Source of the DNA: Cryptomeria japonica
Taxonomy: Eukaryota; Streptophyta; Pinopsida; Cupressales; Cupressaceae
Reading direction: 5' to 3'
Length of the DNA stretch: 64,000 nt
NCBI RefSeq assembly: GCF_030272615.1
Contig: NC_081415.1
Location: forward strand, 512,271,034 to 512,335,033
Every line of letters begins with the position of its first letter. Position 1 is the stretch's first letter. The translations under genes and the position numbers were made by a program. The notes below the pieces were generated by a model that worked only from the letters and a program-made list of their open reading frames with translations, ran no database searches and was not told the origin of the DNA. Shown here piece by piece: positions 35,854-47,600 of the stretch.

Positions 35854-36743
35854 TGGAATCCAAGAATACTGAGAGGGGGGGTGAATCAGTGTTCTACCAA
35901 TAAGTGAATTTGTAAACTTATTGATGATCAACTGGTTAAAATAATATAAAATTAAAGTGCATAAACAAATTAACACATAAATGAACCATACAATAAAACC
36001 AATATTTATACGTGGAAAACCCTGTAAAGGGAAAAACCATGGAGGGGCTGATACCCACAATATCTATGTACTTGATCAAGGTAAACAAATATTATATAAA
36101 GGTGACTACACATGCAATCAGGCTCAATGCCTAGAGCTCACTACTCAAACAGAAGTCTCACTGACTTACACAACATTACACAATGGTTTCATACAAAAAT
36201 GAAATTATATAATGCATCTAACCATGCTAGATAAGTTCTGGTTTAAGCTCTGTTAACCTCGCCTGAACCGGTTTTCTAATACTCTATTCTACTTTTTTCT
36301 GCACTACTAGTTAGGATTGCGCACATGAAACTGCTCACGAAAGCTTCCACACGCTGACCAAATTGCATACTATCAATCTTTGACTAATTCACATCCAAAA
36401 ATCACATCACACCTATAATCTAATCATCTTGATTCCATCACGAAATGTTCTCCCTTAAACAACCTTGTATCTTTCCACCATGTTTGCCTTCATAGAAAAA
36501 AAAATTTGTCGGTTGTTGAATCATGAAGCATGATATGCATTATCCCGATGATCATATCTAATGTCAAACTACACGTTACCATAAACTGCACAAGTGATTT
36601 TACTGGGGTCCCAAAATACTTTAACCGGATTCTAAACTTAACCGGGTCCCAAATATACGTTACTGGTACCAAGATTAATTGGTTAACAAGAATAAAGAAA
36701 AGTGTGTGTATATCAGTTGGCACAATCTATGCAAAATTATAAG
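35854..36743 (-). repeat. E4 5' LTR, first part, split by E7
   Basis: Matches 14200 onward in order up to aatctatgcaaaattataag, where E7 begins. The remaining 96 bp are at 44308-44403. Confidence 0.88.
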
Positions 36744-38253
36744 TGGTGCAAAGATCATCGAGAATCAGTGGATTTCCTATCCCACAACCAACAATCCTTT
36801 CCAACACTCCTTTCCTCACCCAGCCACCCTACCAAGGTGATCACTCAACACCCTCCAATCTCATTATTACAACTTCTCAAATGTCCCACTTAACTTCTTC
36901 CCATTGATCACAATCCTTGATCTATGGGGCTCCAACCTTCCAAACACACTTGGAATGGACTAGGAACCCTTTTCCACCATCCTATTTCCCTAAGAACCCA
37001 AAAAAACTCAATTTCACTCCTAATTTGTGATAGACACACTTCCAAGGGTGACTTACCCAATTAGGACCTAGTTAGGCTACTAGCCCTAGTTTTCTGGGTT
37101 TCCTCCCTTAACTCCAAATATTTCCAAAAAACCTAGGGAAGAAAATGTATTTTTAAATACCCTTTTGGGGCTTACATAACATATGTGAAAACTGGGTCAT
37201 TTTCCTACAAACAAGGATCAATAACATTGATTGTCCTATTAGACCTAATGTGGCAGTTAGGCCACTTTTACAAATAAACTACACAAAATTGGATTGAGAA
37301 TCCTTGTACAATGGTTGTTATGGGTCTGCATGGATCCTTAAACACCAAATCCACTATTTCTTGGCCTATTCCATCCACATAGCTTTCATTCCAACTTATT
37401 TTCCATTCACCTAGAACTAGTCACATGAGAATGCCTAGTTCTTGCATGGCCATTCCTCCTTCCTCCAACACTTTCCTTGGAAAATTCCTCCATAATCCTA
37501 TGATACACACATTTCCCTAACTTCCCATTAAATTCTATGAGATTCCATGGGTGGAAGATCAGGATAAAGCCATGTGAAGCCAAAACCCTAAGTAGGCAGG
37601 GGTTTCTGACCTGCTTCTACAAAATTAGATTGATCTCACATAATTTATCACCATGTTGCACCAAAATAGAATAAAATGGAAGCTAACTCACTATGCCACT
37701 CACACAAATGCATGAATATCCTTGATCAATCTGTACAATCAGGTTATGAGGGTAAAAAAAGTGAAAATGACAAGTACTCTGGTTTATTTGCTTTCATTCA
37801 CATTCCAAACTTCACCACAATACCAACAACCAACATTAATCCCTCCTCCTTGACCATCAAAGACATATATGGTCATTCAAAACTTACATCCAACTAAAAT
37901 TCAAACTAAGTGACCATTGGAGGCGAGTTATTTGCCCAATTACATGTTGTCACCCTAATGACAACTTTGACAATATTAGCAACTTTTACATTTGGGCACC
38001 AAACCAATACATGGATGCCTTCCAATGATGAATGAAATATAAAATCCTCCTAAAGGACCTACCTAATCCATCCTAAACATCCTACTAACCCTTTGACCAT
38101 AGTTGGCCATGAGGGATTATACATGCCAATTAGGGTCAATGTTCTTACAAATGGGTCCAAAGCAATCCTAGTCAACACAAAATGGTCCTATGGACCTTAT
38201 TACATTGAGATTGACTCATTAACCATCATGAGGCCCTATGAGCCATGTTGACA
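36744..38253 (-). repeat. E7 3' LTR
   Basis: Aligns with 42818-44307 through blocks such as ccaccctacc.aggtgatcactcaacaccc and cattggaggcgagtt. The inner boundary is approximate because a typical polypurine tract is not directly adjacent. Confidence 0.85.
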
Positions 38254-38773
38254 TGTTGTCAAGGTTCTTTTGCACCATACTCCCCAGGCAGAAGAACCTC
38301 AAGCTCCCCTTGAGATGAGGTCCTCCAAACAAGTGCCATGTTTGATGATATCCTTTTCATCCATCCACATTACTTCAGATTCAGGTAACCCCTTCTTTTT
38401 TTTCTGGATACTACTTATACACATTCCTCCTAGTCTTTTTGATAACCTTGGTGTTCAAAACAAATTCAAGTTGCATTGGTTGATTAGGTGGAAGATCTTT
38501 CAATCAATCCACACCATCTACAACCTGTAACCCTGATCCATCACCTGCAACAACATCACCTCGATAGGGAATAATATTTGCAACATTAAATATGGGTGAG
38601 ATACCAATATTAGGAGGTAATTATGTAGGGACCTATCTTTCTCAACATCAGTTTAGAACACTTCCCCTTTGGCAATCTCTCCTTCCACAAATTTCCCATG
38701 CAAGATCCTCAACTTGGTATTATACATCTCTCCTCTTTTTGTTAGCTTGTTCCTTGTATTTGAGTGCATTCTG
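38254..38773 (-). other. E7 3' region beyond integrase
   Basis: The minus strand continues the integrase C-terminus in broken frames (KYKEQANKKR-like text near 38750), then becomes non-coding with purine tract complements such as ctcccc near 38280. No chromodomain could be recognised. Confidence 0.45.
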
Positions 38774-39718
38774 CTAAAGTGTGTTCCTCACTTGATCATG
38801 GATATCTTGCATTGCCTCCACAAAACTCTCTCCTTGTGCACTAATCCTTCCTTCATTTAGCAAATACCTAAGCTCCAAAATTCCTCTAGGGTTCATCCCA
38901 TAGACAATTTTAAAAGGACTCTTCCATGTACTCGTATTGACAGAGTAATTGCATGCAATTTTTTCTCGAGGAAGGACAATATCCCATGCTTGACCATGCT
39001 CCTTGGTTAGACATCTCAATAGGTTTCCAAGTGACCTATTTACAACCTCCATTTGCCCATCTATTTGGGAATGATAGGAAGATACAAATGACACATTAGT
39101 CCCCAATTTCTTCCATAGGATCCTCCAAAAGTGACCCACAAACCTCACATCCCTATCAGATACAATGCTTGAAGGGAGTCCATGAATCCTAACCACCTCC
39201 TTGAAGAATAAATCTTCAATATGTGAGGCATCATTTATGCTTTTACATAGCAGAAAATGTGCCATCTTAGTCAACCTATCCACAAAAACAAACAAACTAT
39301 CAAATCCCTTTGGTGTCCTTGGTAAACCCATAAAAAAATCCATGCTAATTCTATCCCAAGGTCAATTAGGAATGGGTAAGGGTTGATACAATGCTGCATT
39401 GGTGGTGACTCCCTTGGCTCTTTGGAAAATAACACATGATTCTAGAAAATTTTGGACATCTTCCTGCATCTTAGGCCAATAGTAATATCTCTTAATTTTC
39501 TCCAATGTTTTATCCAATCCAAAATGACCACTTAGGCTTCCATAGTGTTTCTCCTTTATGATGTTCTCCCTCATTGAACACCTTGGAATGCATAGTTGAC
39601 TCCCCTTCAACAATAATCCTTCTTGCATCAAAAACTCAGAATACTCCACATGACAAGAGCTAGACAACTCTGAACACACCTTATAAATTTTATGAAAGTC
39701 CTCATCCTGCTCATACAT
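38774..39718 (-). pseudogene. E7 integrase
   Basis: Two open stretches, 39718-39362 and 39343-38774. The N-terminal zinc-binding domain reads HYGSLSGHFGLDKTLEKI, then ESCVIFQRAKG, where the last Cys of HHCC is replaced by Phe. The core has MDFFMGLPRTPKGFDSLFV with the first catalytic Asp, IVSDRDVRFVGHFW with the second, and IDGQMEVVNRSLGNLLR with the Glu. So the DDE triad is recognisable while the zinc finger is damaged. The enzyme would insert element cDNA into the genome. A stop near 39350 separates the two parts. Confidence 0.9.
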
Positions 39719-40920
39719 GGACTTAAGAGACTCAATCCCTACACTTTGTAATTGAATCTCCTACACTATCATCACTCTCCTGCTAAGTGAATCTACTACT
39801 TTATTACCCTCTCCTTTCTTGTGCTTAATTGTAAAGGTGTAGGATTCAAAGGACTCAATCCATTTCATGTGTTTGTGACTCAACTTATCTTGAATATTCA
39901 AATAGATTATGGCCTGATTGTCCATATAGACAATGAACTCTTTGGGTAGGAGCTAATGTCTCCATTTCTTAAGGGCTTGTACAAGTGCATACATCTCCAA
40001 ATCATAGGATTAGTACTTCTGTTTGGCCTCATTTAATTTGTCTGTTGCCTCTTTCCAAACGAACTTGCACTTCTGCCCTCCTTTTATGGTCTCCAACATT
40101 TGTGCACAAACCTCACTAAATTTCCTCATAAACTTCCTATAAAAGTTAGCTAATCCATAAAAACTCTCGACTTTTCCCACTGTCTTAGGAGTTGGCCAAT
40201 TCACAATGGCCTCAACCTTTGATGGATCCATTTAAAGGCTTCCCTTGGAGACTAAAAATCCAAAATATAGCAACTCCTGCTTCATAAATTCACACTTCTA
40301 CAAATTGATGAGTAGTTTCTCCATATGAAGATTCTTCAACACCACCTCCAAGTGTTTTCGGTGCTCTTCCTTTGTCCTATTGAATATGATTATATCATCC
40401 AAATACACCACCGCAAACCTACCTATAGAATTTTTTAGCACTTCATTCATCAATCTCATGAAGGTGTTAGGTGCATTACTTAAGACAAATGGCATCACCA
40501 TCCATTCATATATCCCTTCATTGGTTTTGAAGGTTGTCTTCCATTCTTCTCCCTCCTTGATTCTTATCTATTGGTAACCACTCTTCAAGTCAATCCTAGA
40601 GAAATAACAAGATCCCCCTAAGAAATCCATAAAATCTTCTATTCTTGGCATAGAGAACCAATATCTTATGGTTATTTTGTTAATGGCTCTTGAATCAGTG
40701 CACAACCTCCATCTTCCATCCTTTTTTAGGGGCCAAAAATGTGGGTATTGCACATAGACTACTCAAGACTCTTCCTAATCAGCCCTTTGTCAAGCAACTC
40801 CTACACCTGCCTAGAAATCTCCTCATTTTGTGTAGGGGTCATTTTATATGCTTCCTTATTTTGCAAGGTGGATCTAGGGATGAACTCTATATGATGGCTT
40901 ACATCCCTAATGGGTGTTAA
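39719..40920 (-). pseudogene. E7 reverse transcriptase and RNase H, with internal deletion
   Basis: RT motifs in order on the minus strand: [48 protein letters not shown] and the catalytic box [11 protein letters not shown] (about 40415-40385). The connection domain reads VEAIVNWPTPKTVGKVESF. RNase H is abnormal: FVWKEAT is followed at once by DKLNEAKQKY. In this family some 50-60 residues holding the first catalytic Asp (TDAS/CDAS) normally lie between these. A YMDNQA-like motif and DSLSRR occur further on. In-frame stops follow GYQ, LLINL and KQKY. Non-functional. Confidence 0.9.
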
Positions 40921-41010
40921 GGAGTTTGGCATGTCCTCCATCACCACTCCTTCATACTTATGTAGTAACTCCTTCACCATGGGTGGTATGTCCTTCTCCT
41001 TACCCTTAGA

Positions 41011-41619
41011 CTATCTTGCTACATCTTTAGGCTTCAATATCAAGGAAAATATAACATTCTCCTCCTTGAGGGTCTTCAACATCTCCTTCTCCCCAATCAA
41101 CATTATCCATGCTTCCTTTTCCCTATCTCCTACATTGTCAGGTAGTGAATTCAAAGTGAAAGTGTCACCATTCTTGGTGATGGTATATGTGTTCAACTCA
41201 CCATCATGTTGAGCCTTCAAATCATACTATCATGGCCTACCCAAAAGTAAGTGGCATGCATCCATATCCACAAAATCACATAACATTCTATCCTTGTAAT
41301 TCCCTATATGGAATTCAACCCACACTTGTTCATCCACAAGGGTTTGTTGTTGTTTAGTTAACCAAGAAACTTTATATGGAAATGGGTGAGGTAACCTTTT
41401 CAAATGCAATTTCTCCATCATTTCTAAAGATACTAGATTATCAGTACATTTAGAATCAATTATTACCTTGCATACCTTTCCTCCCAACTTGAAGGTTGTC
41501 CTAAATAAGGTCTTCCTTTGGGGTGGTTCTTGAGAAGTTGGAGCTTTCAACAAGGTTCTTCTCATCATCAAACTCTCCCCTACTTTTGCATTTATTCCTC
41601 CTTTGGCTGGTGAGTTCAC
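41011..41619 (-). pseudogene. E7 aspartic protease
   Basis: Minus-strand stretch with LGGKVCKVIIDSKCTDNL, where the active-site D-S/T-G is expected. Here it reads DSKC, so the essential Gly is replaced and the enzyme would be inactive. MLCDFVDMDACHLLLGRP then matches the protease C-terminal ILGRPW-type motif. The next stretch (DGELNTYTITKNGDTFTL) is the usual linker before RT. Confidence 0.85.
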
Positions 41620-41684
41620 ACTTTGACATTCCTCCTCTTGGACTAATTGTGTTCTTCTATCTCCTCCTTGAGTGTTGCCTTGAA

Positions 41685-42717
41685 CTAATTCAGCGCATCT
41701 TTTTGCAGAGTGTTTTTCCTGGCTATAATTGTAACATCTGCTAATGAAAGTGAATGTACCTTTCCTTGATCCTCTGAATCTCCCTTTATCATTGGCTCTT
41801 CACCCTTTGAATTTCCCTTTGAAACCATTTCTTCCTTGTGATTCCCCTTGACTAGACTCTCCTTGATGTTTGTGTGACTGTCCCCTGCCACCAAAACCTC
41901 CTCTCCCTTTGAAGTTTCTTCCTCCTTTTCCTCTGCCACGCTGTTAATATTTTCTCCTTAGTTTCTCCTCTACCCTTAGTGCTAATTGGATGCACTTTCT
42001 TACTGTGTCTGGGGATAAAATATTTATTTCATCTTGGATGATATATTTTAATCCACTCAAATACTTTGCCACTCTCTATGGCTCCTTCTCATGATACTTG
42101 TCTCTGAGACTTAGCTTATGGAATTCTTTTGTGTATGCATTTACATCCATATCCTTTTATCTCAAGCCCTGCATCTTTTTGTAGATTTGAACATCATAGT
42201 CTGAAGGCACAAAATGTATCTTCACCCTTTCTGACATCCTCTCCTAAGAGGTTATCATATTCCTTCCTTCCTTCACCTTGTCACCTTGTAGACAATTCCA
42301 CCACATGAGTGTTTCTCCCTTCATCTTGGACTTAGAAAATGTAACCCTCCCATGTTCAGGGACCTCCTTACATTAAAAGTAGTTATTCAAGGCCTTTATC
42401 CAATATAAGACCTCCTCCATATTCCATGCCCCACTAAACATAGGGACATCATCCTTTCCACCCAAGGAGTTCCGGCTAATTGCATTTAGGGAGTCCACAA
42501 ATGACTTCTGGCTAACTGCATTTAGGGAGTTCTGGCTAACTGCATTTAGGGAGTCCACAAATGACTTATGATATGTAGGCAGTTCCACCTCTTTGCTTGG
42601 AGTTCCTTCCTCCACCCCCTTCTCTCCTTCTCTATCAGAATCACATTCTCCTTCCTTCCCTTTAACCTTATACTTGTCTAACTCCTTCACCTTGGCATCA
42701 AATATTTCCTTAAACAT
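41685..42717 (-). pseudogene. E7 gag with in-frame repeat and damaged zinc knuckle
   Basis: The N-terminal stretch 42717-42373 includes FKEIFDAKVKELDKYK, an acidic segment, then a repeated SFVDSLNAVSQNSLNAVSQ-type block and VPMFSGAWNMEEVLYWIKAL, the start of the Retrotrans_gag core. The core (42370-41950) is stop-broken. Near 41735-41690 one frame reads CYNYSQEKHSAKRC, a CCHC knuckle with the second Cys changed to Tyr. The tail around 41940-41760 is rich in Glu, Lys, Gly and Ser. Confidence 0.75.
42465..42567 (-). repeat. Tandem duplication inside E7 gag
   Basis: The block ctggctaactgcatttaggg recurs three times (from about 42471, 42508 and 42531) and gagtccacaaatgactt twice (42491, 42551). 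It yields SFVDSLNA and NSLNAVSQ repeats in protein, in frame. Confidence 0.85.
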
Positions 42718-42802
42718 CTTCCTTAGGGCCTCTTATGACATTGCCTTAGTAGTCATAATGTCAGACTCTTCTTCAATTCATTCTGACATAGACCAAGAAC
42801 TT

Positions 42803-42814
42803 GCTCTGATACCA
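42803..42814 (-). other. E7 primer-binding site
   Basis: gctctgatacca on the plus strand, tggtatcagagc in the element's direction; exact Met-type PBS. Confidence 0.9.
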
Positions 42815-42817
42815 ATA

Positions 42818-44307
42818 TGGTGTAGAGATCATAGGGAATCATTAGTTTTCCTAACCCACAACCCACAATCATTTCCAATACTCCTTTCCTCACCCAACCA
42901 CCCTACCGAGGTGATCACTCAACACCCTCCAATCTACTTATTACAACCTCTCAAATGTCCAACTTAACTTCTACCCATTGATCACAATCCTTGACCAATG
43001 GGGATCCAACCTTCCAAACACACTTCAGATGGATTAGGAACCCTTTTCCACCATCCTATGGCCCTAAGAACCCAAACCAACTCAATTTCACTCCTAAATT
43101 GTGACAGACACACTTCCCAGGGTGACTTACCTAATTAGGACCTAGTTTGGCTACTAGCCCTAGTTTTCCAGGTTTCCTCCCTTAACTCCAAATATTTTCA
43201 AACAACCTAGGGAAAAAATTATAGTTTTTAATACCCTTTTGGGGCTTCCATAAAATATATCAAAATTGGGTCATGTTCTTACAAAGAAGGGTCAATAGCA
43301 TTGATTGTCCTATTAGGCCTAATGTGGCAATTAGGCCAATTTTACAAAGAAATTATACTAAATTGGATTGATACTCCCAGTCCAATGGTTGTTATGAGTT
43401 TTCACACATCCTTAAACACCAATTCCATCCACATACCCTTCCTTCCAACTTGTTTTCCATTCACCCCAAACTAGTCACATGAGGATGCCTGGTTCTTCAA
43501 TGGCCATTCCTCCTTCCTCTAGAACTTTCCTTGCCAAAATCCTTTTAAATCCTATTACACACACATTTCCCTAACTTCCTATCAAATTCTATGAGATTCC
43601 ATGGGTGGAAAGTCAAGATAAAGCCATGTGAAGCTAAAACCCTAGGTAGGCGAGGGTTTCTGAGCTACTTCTACAAAATCGTATGGATCTCATAGAATTT
43701 ATCACCACGTTGCACCAAAAAAAAAAAAAATGGAAGCTATATCACTATTCTACTCACACAAATGCATTACACTTCTTGATCAATCCGTACAATTAGGTTA
43801 TGAGGGTCAGAATAATGTAAATGACAAGAAATCATGTTTATTTGCTTTCATTCACATTCCAAACTTCACCACAATACCAACAAACAAAATCAATCTCTCC
43901 TCCTTGACCATAAAATACATATATGGTCATTCACAACTACCATCCAACCAAAATTCAAACTAAGTGACCATTGGAGGCGAGTTGTTTGCCCCATTACATA
44001 TTGTCACCCTAATGACAACTTTGACAACTTTAGCAACTTTTACATTTGGGCACCAAACCAATACATGGATGCCTTCCAATGATTAATGAGATATAAAATA
44101 ATCCTAAAGGACCTACTAAATCCATCTTAAACATCCTACTGACCCTTTGACCAGATTTGAGCATGAGGGCTTATACATGCCAATCAGGGTCAATGGTCTT
44201 ACAAATGGGTCGAAAGCAATCCTAATCAGCACAAAATGGTCATATGGACTTTATTACATTCAGAATGATTCATGAAACATCACGAGGCCCTCTAATCCAT
44301 GCTGACA
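42818..44307 (-). repeat. E7 5' LTR
   Basis: Starts tggtgtagagatcatagg and ends taatccatgctgaca. Partner of 36744-38253. Confidence 0.85.
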
Positions 44308-44403
44308 ATGAATCAAGATGAGAAATATGAACACTTGAAGATAAATTACCATCAATGACAACCCACAATATAATTCACCTTATCGAATGAGTGTCAATTG
44401 CCA
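44308..44403 (-). repeat. E4 5' LTR, second part after E7
   Basis: atgaatcaagatgagaaata, then ataattcaccttatcgaatg, matches the end of the uninterrupted LTR at about 15069-15165. Confidence 0.85.
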
Positions 44404-45449
44404 ATAGGAACTACATCCATAGGAGATTTTGAACCACCATCAATACTTCCTTTAGTCTTCTCTTCTGATTTCTTTACTCGTACTATCTTTCCTTTTCCTT
44501 TAGAGTCAACCATATTCTTTGGACAAGCATTCCTTCCATTAAGTTGCTTTTACAAAAAAACTCAATATACCCAACAACTTTAAAATTATAATATACCGAA
44601 CCATTATACATTACATTCCTGTTTACATTCCTTGTGAAGTTCTTATTCTAGCATTCAATAGTTGTGTGCCCATGTATATTGCAAGCATAACAATATTCAT
44701 TAAAAGATCTGATATTTTTGTTCATATTCATTCTACTCCTACATTCACTACCCTTATGTCCAAAATTTTTGCAATAATGAAGATTCACATTGAAAGAGTA
44801 ATTCCTTATTTGGTTTCTACATCCACTTGCTATGTGCCCTACTTGATTACATAAAATATAGCTTCCTTTAAAGATAAATACTTGGGAGGAATAGGAGGAC
44901 ATTTTTAGTACATTATAGTCTTTTGGAAATTCTGATTAGGGATGAAAGTCTTCTTATCCTCAATAGAATTCCTCAATCCTTTATCGTTTCCTTCATTTTC
45001 CTTTAAACATTAATCAACCTTTCCATAGTTATGAAACTGCAAGATATATTCTCGACTCTATTTTCCATATTTTAAACTTTAGTCATTACCAATCTGATAT
45101 TTAGCATCTTTGAGTTCCCTTTTTAGATAAATATTACTTCCTCTTCAAGCTTCAAACATTCCTTAGACTTCTCATCAATATTTTTTTTTATAATCAATAA
45201 TAGTTACCTTTCCTCTATCCACTAAACTCTTTAAAAATGTAATCTTCTCAACAACCTTATTATACTTGTCTCTACAATTATTCAGATTAATTAATGTAGA
45301 CCTCGGTTCTCCTTCCATACCAATGCCTCCTTCAGAATAATTCCAATCACCTTGATCTAAATAATCCATATCATTAAGATCTTCTTCAAACATCATGTTC
45401 AATACTCCAAATCTACCTTAAGTAGTTTGAATTAATAAAGAGGAACCAT
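44404..45449 (-). pseudogene. E2 ORF1: coiled coil plus zinc knuckles
   Basis: Minus-strand frames close to the PBS. The stretch 45402-45175 holds a charged helical segment (NLNNCRDKYNKVVEKI, then FLKSLVDRGKVTI). After a broken stretch, 44902-44648 holds three knuckles: ILCNQVGHIASGC (incomplete), HYCKNFGHKGSEC (first Cys lost) and CYACNIHGHTTIEC (intact). The order coiled coil then knuckles matches E4, E5 and E6. The E4 insertion at 44403 cuts it; the rest lies at 14199-14142 and below 9301. Confidence 0.7.
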
Positions 45450-45461
45450 GCTCTGATACAA
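45450..45461 (-). other. E2 primer-binding site
   Basis: gctctgatacaa on the plus strand (ttgtatcagagc in the element's direction), one change from the Met-type PBS, just inside the LTR. Confidence 0.75.
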
Positions 45462-45463
45462 AT

Positions 45464-46523
45464 TGTTGAAAACACTAGATGTTGAGAGGGGGGATGAATC
45501 AGGATAAACTAAATTCTTGAATACCTTAAATCCATTTATCCACATGAAGAATTAAACAAATCAACATAAGCACACAAACAAGAACACCAATTTTTATACG
45601 TGGAAAACTTGAATTAGGAAAAATGAGGGTGGGAGTAAATCCACAAGATAATCCACTATATAAAAAATTATTGTACAAAAGGTAGAGCTAACTGCTCATG
45701 GAGAAAGATACAAAATAGACATGCAAAACTTAAACTAACTGCACTAAGGGAAAGATAAAAAATTACAATATCAGAAATGGAACTATATAAATAAAGGCAT
45801 CTTAGATTGTAGATTACAGTCACTATTAAAAAACAAATATGTTCTCTTATTGAAATATTCATATCACCAGCCTTTTTGGATCACTACATCTATATCCACT
45901 AAAATTCCTACACTACAAAAACAATTGATAGACTTTCTTGCATCACACCTTTACTGACTTTCACTACTTCACCATTCGCATATCAAACTCACTCACATCT
46001 AATTTCATATTTCATCTCTTGTACTCACCACTCCACAACAAATCATCATAGATATATCAAACCCAAACAAAACCATTCTCACCAAGAAAGCCAAAAAGAG
46101 GAATTGTTACATGTACATACTTTTTCAATCCAAGATATACAACCAAACTAAAAACATAAGTTACAAAACATAAGACAGAACTAGACCATCATTCGACATG
46201 CAACATTAAACCAAAAGAATAGTCCTCAAAGCATCATCTTACCAAATCCAATTTCAATAATATCACCTAATGCTTGCACCAATTACAATTTCGCACAAGA
46301 GAAAGAAACCCAAACCAATCCAAAACATGCTAATATCATTCCAATGCAACTTATCAAACATAGAATTAATTAAATCAATCTCTAGTTCCAAACCAAAACA
46401 CCTCATAATCCATGAGCTTCTCAATAGTGTATCCATACATATCCATATCGTAGATGTCTAGACCAGAACATATCTAAACCACACTGTTTTCATCAATGAC
46501 AACAAAGACACATATCTGCAACA
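45464..46523 (-). repeat. E2 5' LTR
   Basis: Starts tgttgaaaacactagatgtt and ends cacatatctgcaaca. Its first 500 bp align with 6153-6660. Holds the family tail complement gagaggggggatgaatcag near the start. Confidence 0.78.
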
Positions 46524-47600
46524 CCCTAGGGTCTCTTCCTGCCATTGATCATGATTATATGGTCATGATTTAGTTTGACCGAATCGAATCACTAGAGGAG
46601 AACCTAAGAGATTTTGAAGGGTTCTTAAATCAAGAAAATGTCCTCCCTTTGGCTGAGAAAATTTTAAACACTTTGAGTGACATGTTGATCTTTGATAGAA
46701 AAGGTTTGGAGGTTATGAGGGTATTTTCTATGATTGTTAAATCCCATTTTCCCCTCATTAACACTCTTGCTCAGGATAATTAGTCTAGTATTGTTGATAC
46801 TGATATTGGCATTTCCATTATTGGAGCATCAATACACATTGTAGATGGTGGACCAATTATCTTGAGCATTAATGTTTCTCACATTCCCATAGGTTATATT
46901 GGATTATCTAATTTCTCTACCACTATCTATTTTGTTTCTCATACTACTTCTGTTAGTACTATCCTGAGTGTTGGCAGTGCCCCTGGTGGTGGTATTGGTG
47001 GAGGTGGTGGTCATGGCCCTCACACATCCGCTATTATGTACATCCCACCTCCACATCCTTCATCCTCTACTCCTCCCTTGAACATAATTTAATAAAACAT
47101 GGGAAAACTATGCAACAAAAAATCACTAATCTAGTATCTACATCTGGTTAGTCTTCATTACCTAGTTACTATCGCAAGAGCTTGTTTGATTTGAGCATCT
47201 TGAACACCATCCTTTCCCAAGGGTTTGAGGCATTTAAGTTCAATCAATTTAATAGAGAAGGGGATTTTAATGTGCATATTGAATCTTTCATGACCAGGTG
47301 TAGGAACTATCATAGTTTGGATTTGTCATGCTCAAACTATTCTCTTAGTCCTTTAAGGGAACCACGTTGGAAAGATATAGTTATTTGCTAGATCTCTCGA
47401 TTTAAAAATTTGAACAACTCATCAATTTTTTTCTTAAATAGTTCTAGGTAAATATTGGAAGGAGGATCACCATAGCTGACCTTGTCCACTATAAGAAAAA
47501 TTCTAATGAAAAGGTTACAAATTTCAAATTTAGATACGAATTTACCTCTACCCACTTGGCATGGCAGATAGTGACTTGAAAAGAATGTTTATCAGAAATC
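46524..47600 (+). pseudogene. E1 gag-like region
   Basis: After the E2 insertion, frame 46574-47090 has one in-frame stop. It encodes a helical stretch (RIESLEENLRDFEGFL), then a hydrophobic stretch and a Gly-rich tract (GGGIGGGGGHG), ending in prolines. Another frame, 47160-47391 and on in broken form to about 47600, reads FDLSILNTILSQGFEAFKF and DFNVHIESFMTRCRNYH. This resembles the start of the Retrotrans_gag core, where H/F-x-x-x-F and a later W-Y/S pair are typical. Many stops and frame changes. Confidence 0.55.

Larger units (their letters stand above)
36744..44307 (-). mobile_element. E7: minus-strand Ty3/gypsy element, inserted in the E4 LTR
   Basis: LTRs at 36744-38253 (3') and 42818-44307 (5'), about 1.5 kb each, start tggtg and end tgaca on the plus strand. 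The Met-type PBS complement gctctgatacca is at 42803-42814. On the minus strand the order is gag, zinc knuckle, protease, RT, RNase H, integrase, which is the Ty3/gypsy order. The coding region is broken by many stops. Integrase motifs resemble chromoviruses, but I cannot see a chromodomain. No clear TSD: the flanks are ataag and atgaa. Its position inside one E4 LTR is proven by the uninterrupted sister LTR at 14200-15165. Confidence 0.88.
14200..44403 (-). mobile_element. E4: minus-strand zinc-knuckle/ORF2 family element
   Basis: LTRs are 14200-15165 (3') and 35854-36743 plus 44308-44403 (5', split by E7), about 970-990 bp each. The PBS complement gatttgatacca is at 35837-35848 and a polypurine complement atctccccttttgg at 15166-15179. 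E5 is inserted at 18289. Without E5 and E7 the element is about 6.7 kb. The minus strand encodes a coiled coil and knuckles (about 35840-35100) and the family ORF2 (about 34560-34185, then 18283-15700). Left flank ggaaactat and right flank ataggaactac are only loosely similar, so I do not claim a TSD. Confidence 0.85.
6153..46523 (-). mobile_element. E2: minus-strand LTR element of the zinc-knuckle/ORF2 family
   Basis: LTRs lie at 6153-about 6790 and 45464-46523, in minus orientation. A Met-type PBS complement (gctctgatacaa) sits at 45450-45461, immediately inside the right LTR. The flanks are ctcta (6148-6152) and cccta (46524-46528), a 4-of-5 match expected of an aged TSD. Read on the minus strand, the interior gives a coiled coil, CCHC knuckles and then parts of the family ORF2. 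Two later insertions, E3 and E4, split the interior. Without them E2 is about 5.3 kb. No protease, integrase or RT is seen. Confidence 0.8.

Noticed and set aside
36739-44312. Target-site duplication for E7
   Set aside because: The flanks ataag and atgaa match at only some positions, so no duplication is claimed.
14195-44408. Target-site duplication for E4
   Set aside because: actat on the left and atagg on the right do not match well enough.
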